From Turbatrix aceti (taxonomy: Eukaryota; Nematoda; Chromadorea; Rhabditida; Panagrolaimidae): 64,000 nt of DNA. The stretch spans positions 4,302,718-4,366,717 of the forward strand of contig OZ017768.1 in NCBI GenBank assembly GCA_963969345.1, written 5' to 3'. Shown piece by piece: positions 22,652 through 34,149 of the stretch; position 1 is the stretch's first letter; each line of letters opens with the position of its first letter. The notes beneath the pieces are model-generated. The model worked only from the letters and a program-made list of their open reading frames with translations, did no database searches and was not told the origin of the DNA. A program made the position numbers and the translations under genes.

Positions 22652-23834
22652 GACAAACGCCAAAGACGCTAATTTTTATTGTATAGATATTTAGACAGGT
22701 CGAATACCGGAGTAGCGAACAGACAGGCACACTCTCACATTCAGTCAGGGCGAGTCAATCCTCTGGCGCCCAGGCGCCCACAATCGCACCCCACCACCAG
22801 AGTCACCCGAGTGACGCGGCCAAATTAGCCGAGACTTGTCTGAGGGACGTGGACGACAAGCCGGCAGCGGCCTGGCCTCACTGCCTGTGTCCCGGCATGT
22901 CAAGGGCGAGGCGAGGCGCTCGCCAAAGACTCATGCCGCCACCCCCCTTCTCCCGGCATCGGCGGCACTGCGAGGAAAGGAGATAAAAGTGCCAATTACA
23001 CATCGGCAAGCGTATGTATTTCAGCCCAGAAGCATTCTTGTTGACGCGTTGATGGAGTCCCGAGTCCCGTTGTGGGTCTTGATTTGCGTTTGGCGTTTAT
23101 TTTAGGCCAGGCATGCGAATGCAGACTTTTTGCAAAAACACCAAAATCAGAGCCGGAACTAACCAAGTCGTGTTGGTTGCTGGCGGCCCAGACTGCCACG
23201 GACTTGGCACTCCTTCTACATTCATTTCAACACGATTCAACTTTTTTTTTTAATTTCGCAAAAAGCTAACTTGCTAGACAGCTTGCTCGCTTGTCCTGCC
23301 CTCGTGAGGTTGTCAGCGTGCCGGTGACAACGATAAATGCCACTTGGGCAGCTCAGTCAGCTCCGTAGAAGGGAGGAAACGCCCAAATTGAGGGCTTTGG
23401 ATGGTCGGAGCCTCATTACGACACGACAACCAACCATCACCTTCCCTTCAAGAGCCAAGCCTTGCCAGCCCTGATCGCAGGGTTCTGCTTGACTTTGATG
23501 CGACGTGACACAGCCGCTGAAGCCGCTCAAGCACGTACACACACTAACACACAGAAGTTGACAGGTCAAGAAGGCAACCCAAGTTTGAGTGCACCCGAGC
23601 TAAACACACGCTGTTGTCATGCCCGACGAACCGCGTGGCTTAATGGCACCGGAGTGTGGGCTTTGATTTCTAAAAATTACGGATGCAGCGCTGTTGCGCT
23701 GACTAAGGCGCACGTGCTGACGGCGGGGGTTTTGAGAATCTTGGGGGTCAAGCGCGGTGAAATAAAATTTAAAAAAAAATTTTTTGTGCGGACCCCACAC
23801 CTGGTCTGCGCAGTCCTCCCAAAAACAAGAATCC
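22652..23834. other. Gene-free stretch
   Basis: No exon with supporting signals. It presumably holds the promoter of the minus-strand gene ending at 22651, and possibly the 3' UTR of a minus-strand gene ending at 23835. Confidence 0.4.
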
Positions 23835-24050
23835 TTACTTCAAGAGATACTTGAGAGTCATGACAGTGGGATCAGGAGCCAAGGAATACTGGTAGTACGA
23901 CGACGCTATGATTGCGGATAAAATATCGGCACCAGTGCCGAAGAGAAAAAAAGATTTGAGACAAAACCTCACGGGTTTCAGACAAACAAAGAAGCTCGTG
24001 AGCAAGCAAACGAGCGGACACAGACACTTGTCGGCAGTGAAGAAGAGCAA
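23835..24050 (-). CDS. Candidate terminal exon encoding membrane segments
   Basis: On the minus strand a good acceptor (CCCTTCTAG) ends just above 24050 and opens a phase-0 frame of 71 codons with a stop at 23835. The peptide has two hydrophobic stretches (LCPLVCLLTSFFVCL and FFLFGTGADILSAIIASSYY), then YSLAPDPTVMTLKYLLK and the stop. An in-frame stop lies exactly at the acceptor, as expected for a real exon edge. I propose it as the last exon of a long minus-strand membrane-protein gene whose other candidate exons are at 27201-27305, 29991-30170, 33718-34149 and 41798-41954. The connection is unproven. Confidence 0.4.
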   Translation of the reverse strand: MLFFTADKCLCPLVCLLTSFFVCLKPVRFCLKSFFLFGTGADILSAIIASSYYQYSLAPDPTVMTLKYLLK

Positions 24051-24382
24051 CTAGAAGGGCCAACGAAACAAGCCCAGCATCATCATCATCATCGCCGGCG
24101 TGGCGAAGACAACAGAGAGGTGGGGACAGGCCCGCACTCCCTCGATGCCTTCTCCGTCATCGTTGCCGGTGCAGGCGGCGTGGCGTGCAAATGCAATTTG
24201 CGCAGTCCATGCTGATCAGCCATCCGTTCGGAGAGGGGGGGGGGGGGCTCGCTGCGTGCGGGTAAACGCTTTATCCCATCTCGGGGCATTATCTCAATTT
24301 TTTTTGTGTGTCTTTTTCTTGCAAATGGATCTGGCACAAAAAAGGCAGGCAACTGCAGCGAGGCAATTTAGGGGGCAATATT

Positions 24383-24454
24383 GCGCGGGTGGCCCAGTGG
24401 TGTGTGGCGCGTCTACAAGGAAATCAAGGTCGAGGTTCGATCCCGCTTGGGCGC
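24383..24454 (+). ncRNA. tRNA-like sequence, probably tRNA-derived SINE or pseudo-tRNA
   Basis: Intact pol III promoter boxes are present: A box TGGCCCAGTGG at 24390-24400 and B box GGTTCGATCCC at 24434-24444. Spacing is as in a 72-nt tRNA, and four outer acceptor pairs form (GCGC with GCGC). The inner acceptor, D, anticodon and T stems pair poorly, so this is not a functional tRNA. Boxes kept without cloverleaf pairing point to a tRNA-derived SINE head, but I found no second copy or poly-A tail to confirm it. Confidence 0.45.
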
Positions 24455-26054
24455 AGCGGTCTTCTACAACTCATTCTCATTCGTCATCATCCAATCGAAA
24501 AACACACCACACCAAAAACACGTCCCGTCCCCTGTAAGAGCTGCGAACTCAGGGTGCACGTATCGCAAAGACATCCGTTCCGGATGGGCCCCTCTACGTA
24601 CGAGACGCCATCATCATCTTCATCACCTTCTGACTGTTCATTGTAGTGTTGTATGTATGATATGGTGCGTACGAGTTAGAGAATAAATGAATGAAAAAAA
24701 AATTGCCACGGTCGCAAACAAACAAGACCCAAGAAGGCCGGGAGACCTCTTCGACGGAAGACCTCGTCTCCACGTCTCTGGAGAGGCCACGCAAACAAGG
24801 TAATCTACCCGCGACTGTTCAAATTAAATTAAAATGCTCTCTTATCGTCATCTTGAGCCTTTTTCTCCCAGGACGAATGTATCTACGAATGTGTTAACCA
24901 CTTTGAATGCAATGTGATTCCCAGAACAGAACCACAGTTTTGTGCCAAGTTGCGAACGGAACTTGACGCGTATCCTGTTCGTTTTTCAACGAGGTATAAT
25001 TTCCAGGAAAGACGACAAAGGAATACGGAACTTTTTAAGAGTGCGTGGTTCAAAGGCTAGAAGCCCCTGCGGCGACCCAAAAAAAAGAAACTCTGCAGAT
25101 CACCTCAAATTCATCAAAAAACATCGCAATCATCCCATTTTACCCTTAAAAAGCATCCTAACGCTTACCCACGGACATGTTTGTTCAAAACGATCAACTT
25201 ATTACCCATTTTTCATGCTTCGCTCGAGATCGGCCAGATTCAAGATGTACACGCTCATCTGGCATCTGTGATCACCACCTTCAGTCTTTAGTCAACTTTT
25301 TCGGTGGTGTTGATGGTGGTGGTGGTGTTTTTGGCCTGCTTTTTCGTGAACTCTCCTTTTCCCGGACGTTTTTCTGGATGCTCCTGCAAAAGAAAACAAC
25401 CACGACTGAGGAAGGAAGGAATGCTCGAGAGCGTGGCGTGTTGTGCGTGTGCGTATATGTGTCATCGCCAAACAACCACAACCTGACAAAAAAATCTGCC
25501 TCAAGAAGACGATGGTCGAGTGCCAAAAAAAAAACAGCGTGAGAGGGCAAGAGCAATGACCAACACACGTAATAAATAGTAAAATTTCAAATTTAATTTA
25601 AAAGGGAATAAAAAACTGAATCTCGGCTGTCCGAAGCAGAGAGCTCACTCAGTTTCTTTTTTCGGGTGAGCCAAGCTGGACTGGCATGCAGGTGGACGCG
25701 GCGCGGCAACTTACGAGACGGACATGTTCCTCGCGGAAGTGCCCGGTCCCTCCAAGACATCCAAAACATTTGATTCGACAAGGCAGATGAGTGACAATTA
25801 ACAACGAGTGTGATGTATCGGTGATTGACTGCACCACACTCTTTTCCCGGTCGATTGTGGTAGCAGTCCGAACAAGTTGTTCGAAGGCGTGATTGATCTC
25901 ATATGCTTTAATTTTGACAAATATCTCCGACGGCTTCGGCAAAACAACTTTAAAAATAGGGACAGCGTAAAACCGATAAATTTTGTGCTCAAATGCCAAA
26001 AAAAAGGAAGAAAAGTTCTAAAATACGCCAAAACCTGGGGTTTAGGGGAAAAAA
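24455..26054. other. Long non-coding stretch, no supported exon
   Basis: Minus-strand frames near 25,720-25,850 include a CFGC..GH..EEH pattern ending at a strong donor GTAAGT, but codon use is unlike that of the confirmed exons, so I do not call it. The rest is AT- and poly-A-rich. Confidence 0.35.
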
Positions 26055-26170
26055 TCAAATCCAGGTGAGCTGACCGTCGTCCGTCAACTGCACTCCAAAG
26101 AACACGTAGCAGAAGCCGAAAAGTTTACGCATGGCGGATGAAGCACGTGCGCGTTCATGCCGTCGTCCGT
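26055..26170 (-). CDS. Weak candidate exon with a membrane segment
   Basis: On the minus strand, an acceptor ending at 26171 (GATTTGGCAG) opens a frame containing RKLFGFCYVFFGVQLTDDGQ and then a stop at 26055. The hydrophobic core followed by a QLxDDG turn resembles the loops of multi-pass TMEM185-type proteins. The family link is a guess, and no downstream donor is convincing. It would fit the same minus-strand gene as the exons at 27-42 kb. Confidence 0.25.
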
Positions 26171-27200
26171 CTGCCAAATCGAGAAGTCTTACAACAAAAA
26201 AGAGCATCGGGCAGAGACTACCTTTGTTTCGGACAACCTGTTGTCTGTCATAAGTCGTCATCGTTTACCGCTCCACTGCCGCCAGATAAGAGGCGTACTC
26301 GGTCGGGCGGCCAGGTAGTCAGTCGCCCGGGATAGTCCCCGGGGAGGCCATTAACGCTACATATTTCCGATTTCGTACCTCGTTCTCGTGGCTAACATGT
26401 CTCGGGGCAAAAATGTGGGCGGTGGTTAACGAGCAACGAGCATTTTTACATAATATCAACGGTAAAGGTGAAAAAAAAACGGGGGAGATCTCGTGACGGA
26501 CTGCGTAATGCCGTAAAAGTCAGGTCGTCGATGACTGCGTCGTCCGGGGACGCCTTTTCAGAGTTCAGAGATAGTACGAACGCAAATAAGTCATCGCAGA
26601 AACACCGGGATGTGCTTCAGCCGGATGTGTTACCTGCCGAGGGTCATATCCAATGCTCAAACGGAAGGAACTGGAAGCAAAGATATGCAATGACGCCACT
26701 GGCAAAAGAAGTGGCATGAAAGACGAGCCAAGGCTCATTTGGAATTCAGCAGGCACCATGCCATCTCGGTACTCGTCCGGTACTCAGGTGCCTCTGCGAA
26801 ATGCTAACTCGCTCGTTCTCGATTTGCATTTTTGCCAGCTACGTCAGGGGAATTGGCAAACGACAAAAGTGCTCCTGAATCGAGCGCGGATGTCCACCTG
26901 GGCTACCGGGCTGAAGAAAACCTAATAGACGACCCAATCCGAATCCGCATGATAAATATTTATATGTAAACAAACAAAAACATAAATCAAGTTCATAATT
27001 CCCCGGTGACCTATTCAAGAAACGGGAAACAGAACGTCAATGAATTATCAACGCGCCGACATTCATCGTCATCGTCAGCGGCGACGGCAACGGCGACGAC
27101 GATTTTTTACGCTTCGCAACAAAAAATGCAACAACGCAATAACGCAACAAAACAGCAGTTTTCCGTCTCGGCGAAGTAGGGGCATCCCCGACAACCTCAC

Positions 27201-27305
27201 CTCGGCGCCGGGCACCTTCGACTTCATGAACGACTCCACGAGGCACGTGCCGTCAGGCGGAATAAGCAGAATTATTAGAAGCGACAAAACCGCGGCAAAC
27301 AACAC
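27201..27305 (-). CDS. Candidate internal exon with a hydrophobic segment
   Basis: A minus-strand stretch between acceptor CTACTTAG (ending at 27306) and donor GAG|GTGAGG is a phase 0-0 exon of 35 codons. The peptide begins VLFAAVLSLLIILLIPPDG, a membrane or signal segment, followed by a cysteine and basic residues (FMKSKVPGAE). An in-frame TAG overlaps the acceptor, and the other two frames are closed. Codon use (GCC, GAC, GGC, ACG, CTC) is like confirmed genes. It probably belongs to the long minus-strand gene, though its phase does not directly join the exon at 29991-30170, so at least one exon between them is unidentified. Confidence 0.42.
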
Positions 27306-29658
27306 CTAAGTAGCCCTTTTAAGGGCCTAGGTCGTCGACACAGAATGGCAGCCGCAAAGGTCATACGTACACCGACAAAATCGGGAGCAATGGCATCCGG
27401 CATCGTTCGTGGCTGCTGTGGCTGGCGCTGAAGTGCTCGAGGCCAAACACGACGCGAGAATCGAATTAAACTGATAACGGCTCCAGAAGAAGATGCTTGC
27501 GCCGGTCGACATCAACCCCGGTCACGGCGTGACGTTAATTTCATTGCCGCATCCTTCGACGGCCTAGCAAAGACGAGGGGTGCCGTAGAGGTTCACGTTC
27601 ACCGATTCTCCAACAAACAAAAAGTGTCTACTCCGAGTGAAAGAAAAACCCGACAACTTCAGAAAAGCCTGGGCTGGCTTGTCGACTGGGTCAGGAGCGC
27701 GCGCGCGCGCGCATTCGCATTTAAATCAAGCCAATTTCGAAGCTGCTTCTCTGGAAACAAATCTCGACATTATGTACGACGACGACGACGACGACGACAA
27801 CGACGCCAGAAGGGAAATCAGTTGCTGTGAGTGTGACAAACCCCTTCGTTTTTCGTTTTTTGAGCCTGCAGACAGGGCACCTCGTGAATAAAAAAAATTC
27901 GTACAAAGTGCAAGGGATAAGAAAGCGAAGGTCCCCGGGGGGGAATCGCGCTCTTCTTCATAGCATACGGCAGAAAAAAAGAGCAAGCAGGAACGCAGAA
28001 CCTCAAACTGGTGCCTTTCCATACGTCAACCGGCGAGTGACGGGCCATACGAAAACTGAAGAGTCGCTAAACGACCGCGACCGACGTCGACACGTGGCGT
28101 GCACTCTGCGGACGAGGAACCAACTCGAAAAAAGAAAGTCTAGACCGATTTTGGATTTTGAAGTCGCAAAAAAGTTTGATTTAAACCGATCGACTGAATC
28201 AGAAGCGCCCAGACGGTCTGAAACGATGATGATGCAGAGAGCAATTAACTAACTTGGCAGGCTTTGCGCGTCTGTCTCGACGGGGTGGGCAGGGGAGGGG
28301 GTCAACGTTGTGGGCTAATTGCCACTTTCCCCAAAGATAGATACTACATACATGCATACATACAGACGTCAAAACTAGTTTCGTCGAGACTAGAGAGAGA
28401 AAAAAAATCTCTCATGCCGTTGGCATCGGCCACTATTGCCACGCCGGATTTTGAGGGGTGAAAGCAAAGCCAGCGCGAATAAAAACCCGGCACCCAGTCA
28501 GTCTCTGAAATGAAATGGTCGTAAAAGTTGTCGGTCGGCAGCGCGACAACACCATTCATGGATCTGTGAATGCCGTGGCTGTGGACGAAGCTTTCCGCGG
28601 GGCCAGGAAGGCAAAAAAACTTTCCCACGCTCGGTACCGAGCACCGAGAGCGTCAAACACCGGCGGCGCAGTGGCGTTGAATTGTCCGGTGAGACAACGG
28701 TAACGGTAAACACGCATCATGCAACAACGCAGCCAACAACGACAACGAAAAGATGAAGATCGTCTCAACTGGCGGCGGCCCTGAATGACGACACAAAGAA
28801 GATTCTTGCAAAACCAGGCTTCGTTGCTCTAATTTATTTGTGTACACAGTACGTTTGGCACATTTAATTAAAAGCACTTTAGCGGAGTCAACCAGCGATG
28901 CCACTCGGCTGCACTTCTTACAACGTATGTACAACGCGGACGAACGAACCTAAACAACCTGGGCACCAGAAAAGCTACCGAATAAGGAATGGGGAAGGCG
29001 AAAAAAAGACTGCGACCTCAGAAAAAAACTGCGACGTCCCGAATCCATCAACTGGTCCAAATGAGCCCGACAAGAGGCGCTCAAGGGCCTGCAGACGTTC
29101 GTTGCGTTCGACGAGCAGGCAGCTGAGTGCATGCCCCAGGCCATTGTTGTTTTGTTTTTTTCTTACATATTTTTGCGTGCAGGAGCCGTTTGCGTTTGTG
29201 TTTGTGTTTGGAAATAAGAGACGCGCGGGCACGCTGCTGCAGATCCGAGGTGCGAACCGGGACTGCGCGTGGGACATGGGTTATGAACATGGGCATCTAT
29301 GTATCGGTCAATGCGGACAGGACAGGACGGCACATGTGCTGTCTCCGTCGCAGCCTTCGCAGAGAAAAACGGAAGGCAAAATTAATTACTGGCCATGTAC
29401 TATGAAGCTGCTGTGACTGACTGACTATCAAGACTGACACTGTTTCTTTGATAGACAGAATCTGACTGGGAAAACGGCAACCGAGACTCTCACGTTGTCA
29501 TGGTACAGACGCGGTATGATACTTACGCGACAATGCACTCACTTCTTGTTCTTGGCGCGCGCGCGCGCGGGAAAGTATAATATTTAGCTCTCGATTCTAT
29601 TCGAGATTCCAATGATGACGCCCGTGCGTTTTTGTACCTGGCAGCCCCCCACGCAGCG
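27306..29658. other. Gene-free or intronic stretch
   Basis: Contains a GC-alternating tract near 27698-27713 and a GAC microsatellite near 27777-27802. Short frames near 28.3-28.75 kb on both strands look semi-coding but have no consistent exon boundaries. Confidence 0.35.
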
Positions 29659-29969
29659 CTGTGTTTCAACTTGGAAAAAAAATTGACTTTGACTCCCGAC
29701 TCTCAACTCAGAATCGACTTATTTTGACCAAAAAATTGACCAAAAACGCCAAAACGTAAGAATTTTTAGCATTGACGAATTTTGAACAAAAAATACTCAG
29801 AATTAATAAAAATAGCGAATTCTACCCAAAAAAGGACACATTTTCTTCATCAGAATCACGACTCTTCCAAATCGACTTTTTCGAAAAAAATATGGACTCC
29901 GACTTTCAACTGAGTCAGAATCGCCTCTTCGACTCCCGAGTCAACTTAGAAGTCGTCGATGAAACACTG
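29659..29969. mobile_element. GACTC-family hAT MITE, copy 2
   Basis: Left end CTGTGTTTCA and right end TGAAACACTG are inverted repeats related to the CAGTGTTCCG ends of the copy at 1690-2078. The interior again has GACTC-rich subterminal blocks around an AT-rich core. No convincing 8-bp target duplication remains, so it is an older insertion. Its core, in reverse complement, matches the phosphatase intron at about 60840-60960. Confidence 0.6.
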
Positions 29970-29990
29970 CATCGCTCATCGCTCGCTCAC

Positions 29991-30170
29991 CTCCTTCGAT
30001 ACGGCCCGTATTGGGGATACTGCCCGGCCTGCGGATACGGCTGACTCCGCTTCGTCAGATTCCGCCGCGCCAACCTTGCCAACGACAATGGCATCTCATA
30101 GCCGCCGGGCATGGCTGAGGACGTGTCGGCGGCAGCTGTGGCTGTGGCAGCGGTGGTAGTGTAGATGTAT
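29991..30170 (-). CDS. Candidate internal exon, Ala/Thr- and Pro/Gln/Tyr-rich
   Basis: On the minus strand, a good acceptor (GCCTCATCGCAG) ends at 30171 and a donor AG|GTGAGC follows 29991. The 180-nt exon has one leading base, 59 codons and two trailing bases. It encodes a Thr/Ala-rich start, then MPGGYEMPLSLARLARRNL and a tail of QPYPQAGQYPQYGPYRR. Its entry phase exactly fits the exit phase of the exon 33718-34149. Upstream in-frame extension is ignored because of the acceptor. No domain is recognised; it reads like a disordered cytoplasmic linker. Confidence 0.55.
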
Positions 30171-33100
30171 CTGCGATGAGGCAGAATTCCCCTCGCCATG
30201 CTCTTTTTGTGGCTTAAAAGCGAGGTCAAGTGCGAAAGGAGATAAAAAAAAAACGAAGCCACGACACAATCGCACGTCAAAGACGAAGGCGAAGAAGCAG
30301 AAGAAGAAGACAGAGGCAAGACGTCGCTGACTGTCTGCTGACAGCAGTCGACGTCTGTGACGACGATGGTACGTACAATGTGCCTCCAGGGTGTCAGCCC
30401 ACCGAGTTTCAATATATCAAGAGTCTGGCACCTGCCAATTAGGGGGAAAAAGGAAGAACACCCTAGATTCATCGAATGTGATCCAACGAGGGTCAAAGAA
30501 CGTTGATAAATGTGTACAAAAAAAATGGCCCTTTGAATGAACAAACAAACCTGTGATTTCTGTCCTTTTCTGGAAGCCCCCCAACGAGCAGGAAAAAAAA
30601 GTGGTAACAAAAGCGTGAAACGTATGTACATATGTATATACATATTTAAAAACAAAGGTGGTGGCCCTGCGGCGTGGATAGCAGCGGGAATTGGCCGGGC
30701 GCCCCGGGCTACAATAACAAGCACTTGCAGACCCCTCCTTATTTTTGTCCGTGTCTCCCGACGGCTGGAGACGGCCGGGATTCGTCTCAACAATCCTCCA
30801 GAGGCCCAGGATGTACTCCCAAATTCGTTATCGTTATTCCCCGGTCCGTCCCTGGTTCGCAGAGATCTCTCTGCCAATTGTGAACGAACGAACGAACGAA
30901 CGGGCGTAAAATGTTTTGGCAGCGAAGAATTTGCAGGGTGAGAGGGTGACGCCGACGGACGTGGTGGTAGCCTGTCAATCTCGCTTTGTAGCCAGCCCCC
31001 AAAACAGAAACAGCCTGGGGTACTCAAAAAAAACACCTGTTCAAGCCCTTTTTGACCTTACTACGTTTTTGGACTTTAGGTTCGTTTGACAGGGGTGTAC
31101 TCCCCACAAAAAATTAAATAATCATCAAGTGTCCAAAAAAGGAACCAAAAAAATGTGTATTAACGCTGCACCGGATTTGGAAGCATGCACACATTTTAAA
31201 TGAACCCGGATGAACAAAGGCAAAGCAGAAAAAGGCGCTGGCACCCACCCAGCCACAGGGAGTCACATCTGCTAAATATCAGATCGGCATTTAGTATGTT
31301 AGGGATTTTTTATATCAGCGTTAACAAGCCTTCCTCCCGGCCATTCTGAATTTCCGAGAAGTTGAATGGCGTGAAAAAAAAGGAGGCAAAGAGGAGGAAA
31401 AAAGCAAACGCCGGGAGAGAGAGCCCCAGCTTTGCCACAAGCGCCGGCATGACAGGCATAGGGCCTAAAAGCCGTGCTACTAAAAGCGCGGCGCGGCAAC
31501 GAGCAACTTGTACGGGTTTTGGAAAACAAAATGGAATTAGCGTGTGTGTTTATCTCGTCGTCAAAATTCACGTGTGAGTCGTTGTGCCGTCGCGCGCGCG
31601 CGTTCGAGAGGCTCTCTCTCGCTCCTCTCGTCGGTGTCCGGGTCGGGAAAAAAAAGCTCCCTGCAGGAGCGCCAAATCTAATTTTTTAAATAAAATAAGG
31701 ATAACTGCGTTGTGCGGCGGCAACGGCGATCATCATCATCATCACGTTCTCCCCCCTGCAAGGCTTCGGGTGCGCTGCAGACAGGGCTCACCTGCTGATC
31801 AAAAAACATCTCGGAGAGACACAAAATGATTGCCCATGGACCCCGACTAATGTAACAGCCGAGGAACGCGACTTTTCCTTTTCCTGCGCCGTCCGAAAGG
31901 CGCTTGTTTCCTCGTCTTCCGTTGACTGTCTCGAAAAAAAATGATATCACGCCGGATTCGCTTTTTTTGGGAAGGAGGGGATTCGGGAACGAAAATTGAA
32001 AGCCGCAGCAGTCTTGCGAACGTCGAAAAATGCGGCATTGCAGAAAAAGACGGCAGTAAAGCCGTGTGATCATTTTTATTTTTTTTTATAATAAAAAATA
32101 ATGAGCCAATCAAGTGAAATATTAAATATTTTTAAGCGCTGGGAACCAAAACGCAGCTGGATCATTCTTTTTTTACATCTTTCAAAATTTTCAAAACCGA
32201 TCAGCAAGTTTTAATTTTCAAATTTTCCAGGAATGCCCCGGACCAAAGACCTGAGCACCAAAAATGTTCAAAATGACACACGTGAACCCCAGAAAAACCC
32301 CCAAGGGCGCCAGTTGAGAACAAACAACACCAGAAAGAGGGTGGCATGGTCAGCGGATTGGAAACTCCGCTGAATGGCACAGCCGGCGCTCCACTTCTCC
32401 GGTGACCAGCGAAGCAGAACAGAAGTCGGCAGTCCAAGGAAGTGTGGGAGTTTGTTTCGAAAGCGTGTAAAAAACTCCTCATATAAGAAAAAAAACCGGG
32501 CACTACTGAGACACGTGCTTCGCTGAATATAATACTTTTCCCGCCTGCCTGCCAAAACGGCTGGGGCCGTGGAATATGGAATATAAAAAAGTTCCGGGCC
32601 CCGCACCCTCCTCCTCATGAGACCCAGGAGCCAGTTCACAGCCGCCAAGAAAGACGCCTTTTGGCGCCATCTGCGAACCTGGCGAAATTGACTGTCTCCC
32701 AGGAATTGAATCGAGGAATGCGTAAATAGCCCAGACAAATAAATACCAGATATCTAGCCCCCAAAGCCGTTAATTTGAGCTAGCGTATGCGCACTTAATC
32801 TCGACTGACTGACTGAGACAGGTCTTCTCCCCGGTCCTGCACAGGATGCAGTACGGAAAATCTCAATCTCTTCAAAATGTGAAATAAATAGGAAATACGA
32901 AATCGACCCCCTCCTCCAGCAACGTTCCATTGGTGGCCCAAACCGGCGACAAGCAGCCGGATTTGGCGTCTTGAACTGTGAAATGGGATACCATACCGCC
33001 TTCGCCTTCCTTTTTTTCCAAAAAATTGGTGCATTCGAGCATCTTTTAACCACCGGAGATGCCAAGAGCCATAAAAGTCCGGTTTCGGAGGGTGCGGGGG

Positions 33101-33717
33101 GTTACGCCTTCCTTCATTCGGGGAGGCCAACAGAGGCCAGTCAGTCAGTGAGTAGGGGAAGGTGAAGACTGCCACACACGTGGTGGCCGTGTCCGTGTCC
33201 GTGGCCGCAAGAAAGCCATACATCTTTAAGTGAGTAAGCAGAGGAATAAAAAAGTTGTCAACGCTGCGGGGCACAAGTTACTAAGTTGTAGGCAAGCGTC
33301 AAATTGAGAACGAACGAATGAACGAGGTTGCCGCGGTCCAACAACGTCCAAGCCTCGGCAACCGAGGATATCAGAGTCCCCGCCGGGATGCAAACATGTC
33401 ATTAAGCATGTAGATATTTATATAAGCTACCAGTATGCGGTGTGGGGGACAAGACCACCTTTCCAGAGCTCAAAAATGCAAACGAGATGCTTTAATTCAA
33501 TTTTTTAATAATTCTAGATTCTCGGCTCTGAGCCAAAACACACCATCTTTAATCTCATCAGCCAGCGTTTCCTTCCACGGCACTCCTGACTCTCAAAGAA
33601 CACTAAAAACCAACCACCTGAGCTTCCAGTTTCTTTAAAAATGCTAAATTCATTTCCGGGTAACATTTTTAAACCTTTTCAGATTTTTGGACCCCAAAAC
33701 AGCAAAGACCAACCAAC
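30171..33717. other. Long intron-like stretch
   Basis: About 3.5 kb between the two candidate minus-strand exons. It contains a GAACGAAC microsatellite near 30885-30900, a GC-alternating tract near 31590, and a weak hydrophobic minus-strand frame near 32.28-32.35 kb (APLGVFLGFTCVILNIFGAQ) with poor splice signals. Confidence 0.4.
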
Positions 33718-34149
33718 CTGATCAAATTCTCGAGGTTACCCATGGCGTCGTATCCGATCACACGCTGCCCGTCTAACCCAGCTGCGAGGCGTCGGTTGTT
33801 GTTATTCGCCGTCGCCGCTACGCCGGCGTTAGCAGCGGCCGCGGCAGCGGCTGAGAGGAGTCGGTAGGCCGAGACCGTCGATGGCGATCCTCCTGCGTTG
33901 GTGCTCGTGCCCGAACTCGTCGACGGCGGCGGCTGCGGAAAGGGTCGGCGGTCGACGAAGAGCTCGTTGCCGGGGTAGAGGGGTGGCGTCGATGTCTCGC
34001 GAAGCTGCGAGGGCAGGGAGTCGTCAAAGTCAAGTGGCACGCGTAAGTCGGGACGGCCGACTGCGCGTGATCGATCGGTGCCGGGCTCGTCGTCGTAGCC
34101 TGCGTAGTCGCCCTCAAACGTCGACGATCCTTCGGGTTCGTTGGCGTTG
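33718..34149 (-). CDS. Internal exon of an acidic, Ser/Pro/Ala-rich protein
   Basis: Minus-strand acceptor AATTTCAG ends at 34150, and donor AG|GTTGGT follows 33718. The 432-nt exon (phase 2 in, phase 2 out) has strongly C-biased codons and one long frame: acidic GDYAGYDDEPGTD, a PLDFDDSLPSQL segment, PPPSTSSGTSTNAGGS, an Ala run (SAAAAAAANAGVAATA), four Asn, then QRVIGYDAMGNLENLI. This is the best-supported exon of the proposed long minus-strand gene. It is low-complexity and probably a disordered cytoplasmic region. The neighbouring exon upstream is not identified; the candidate at 41798-41954 leaves phase 1, so another exon must lie between. Confidence 0.65.

Noticed and set aside
24383..24454. 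Functional tRNA gene
   Set aside because: Only the promoter boxes and four acceptor pairs hold; anticodon and D stems cannot form.
25649..25850. Minus-strand exon with zinc-knuckle-like CFGC..GH..EEH pattern
   Set aside because: Strong donor, but codon use is unlike real exons, the acceptor is poor and the spacing does not fit a standard CCHC knuckle.
28515..28703. Plus-strand 62-codon frame ending near a GTGAGA donor
   Set aside because: Semi-coding on both strands, no acceptor or neighbour exon; not enough to support a gene.
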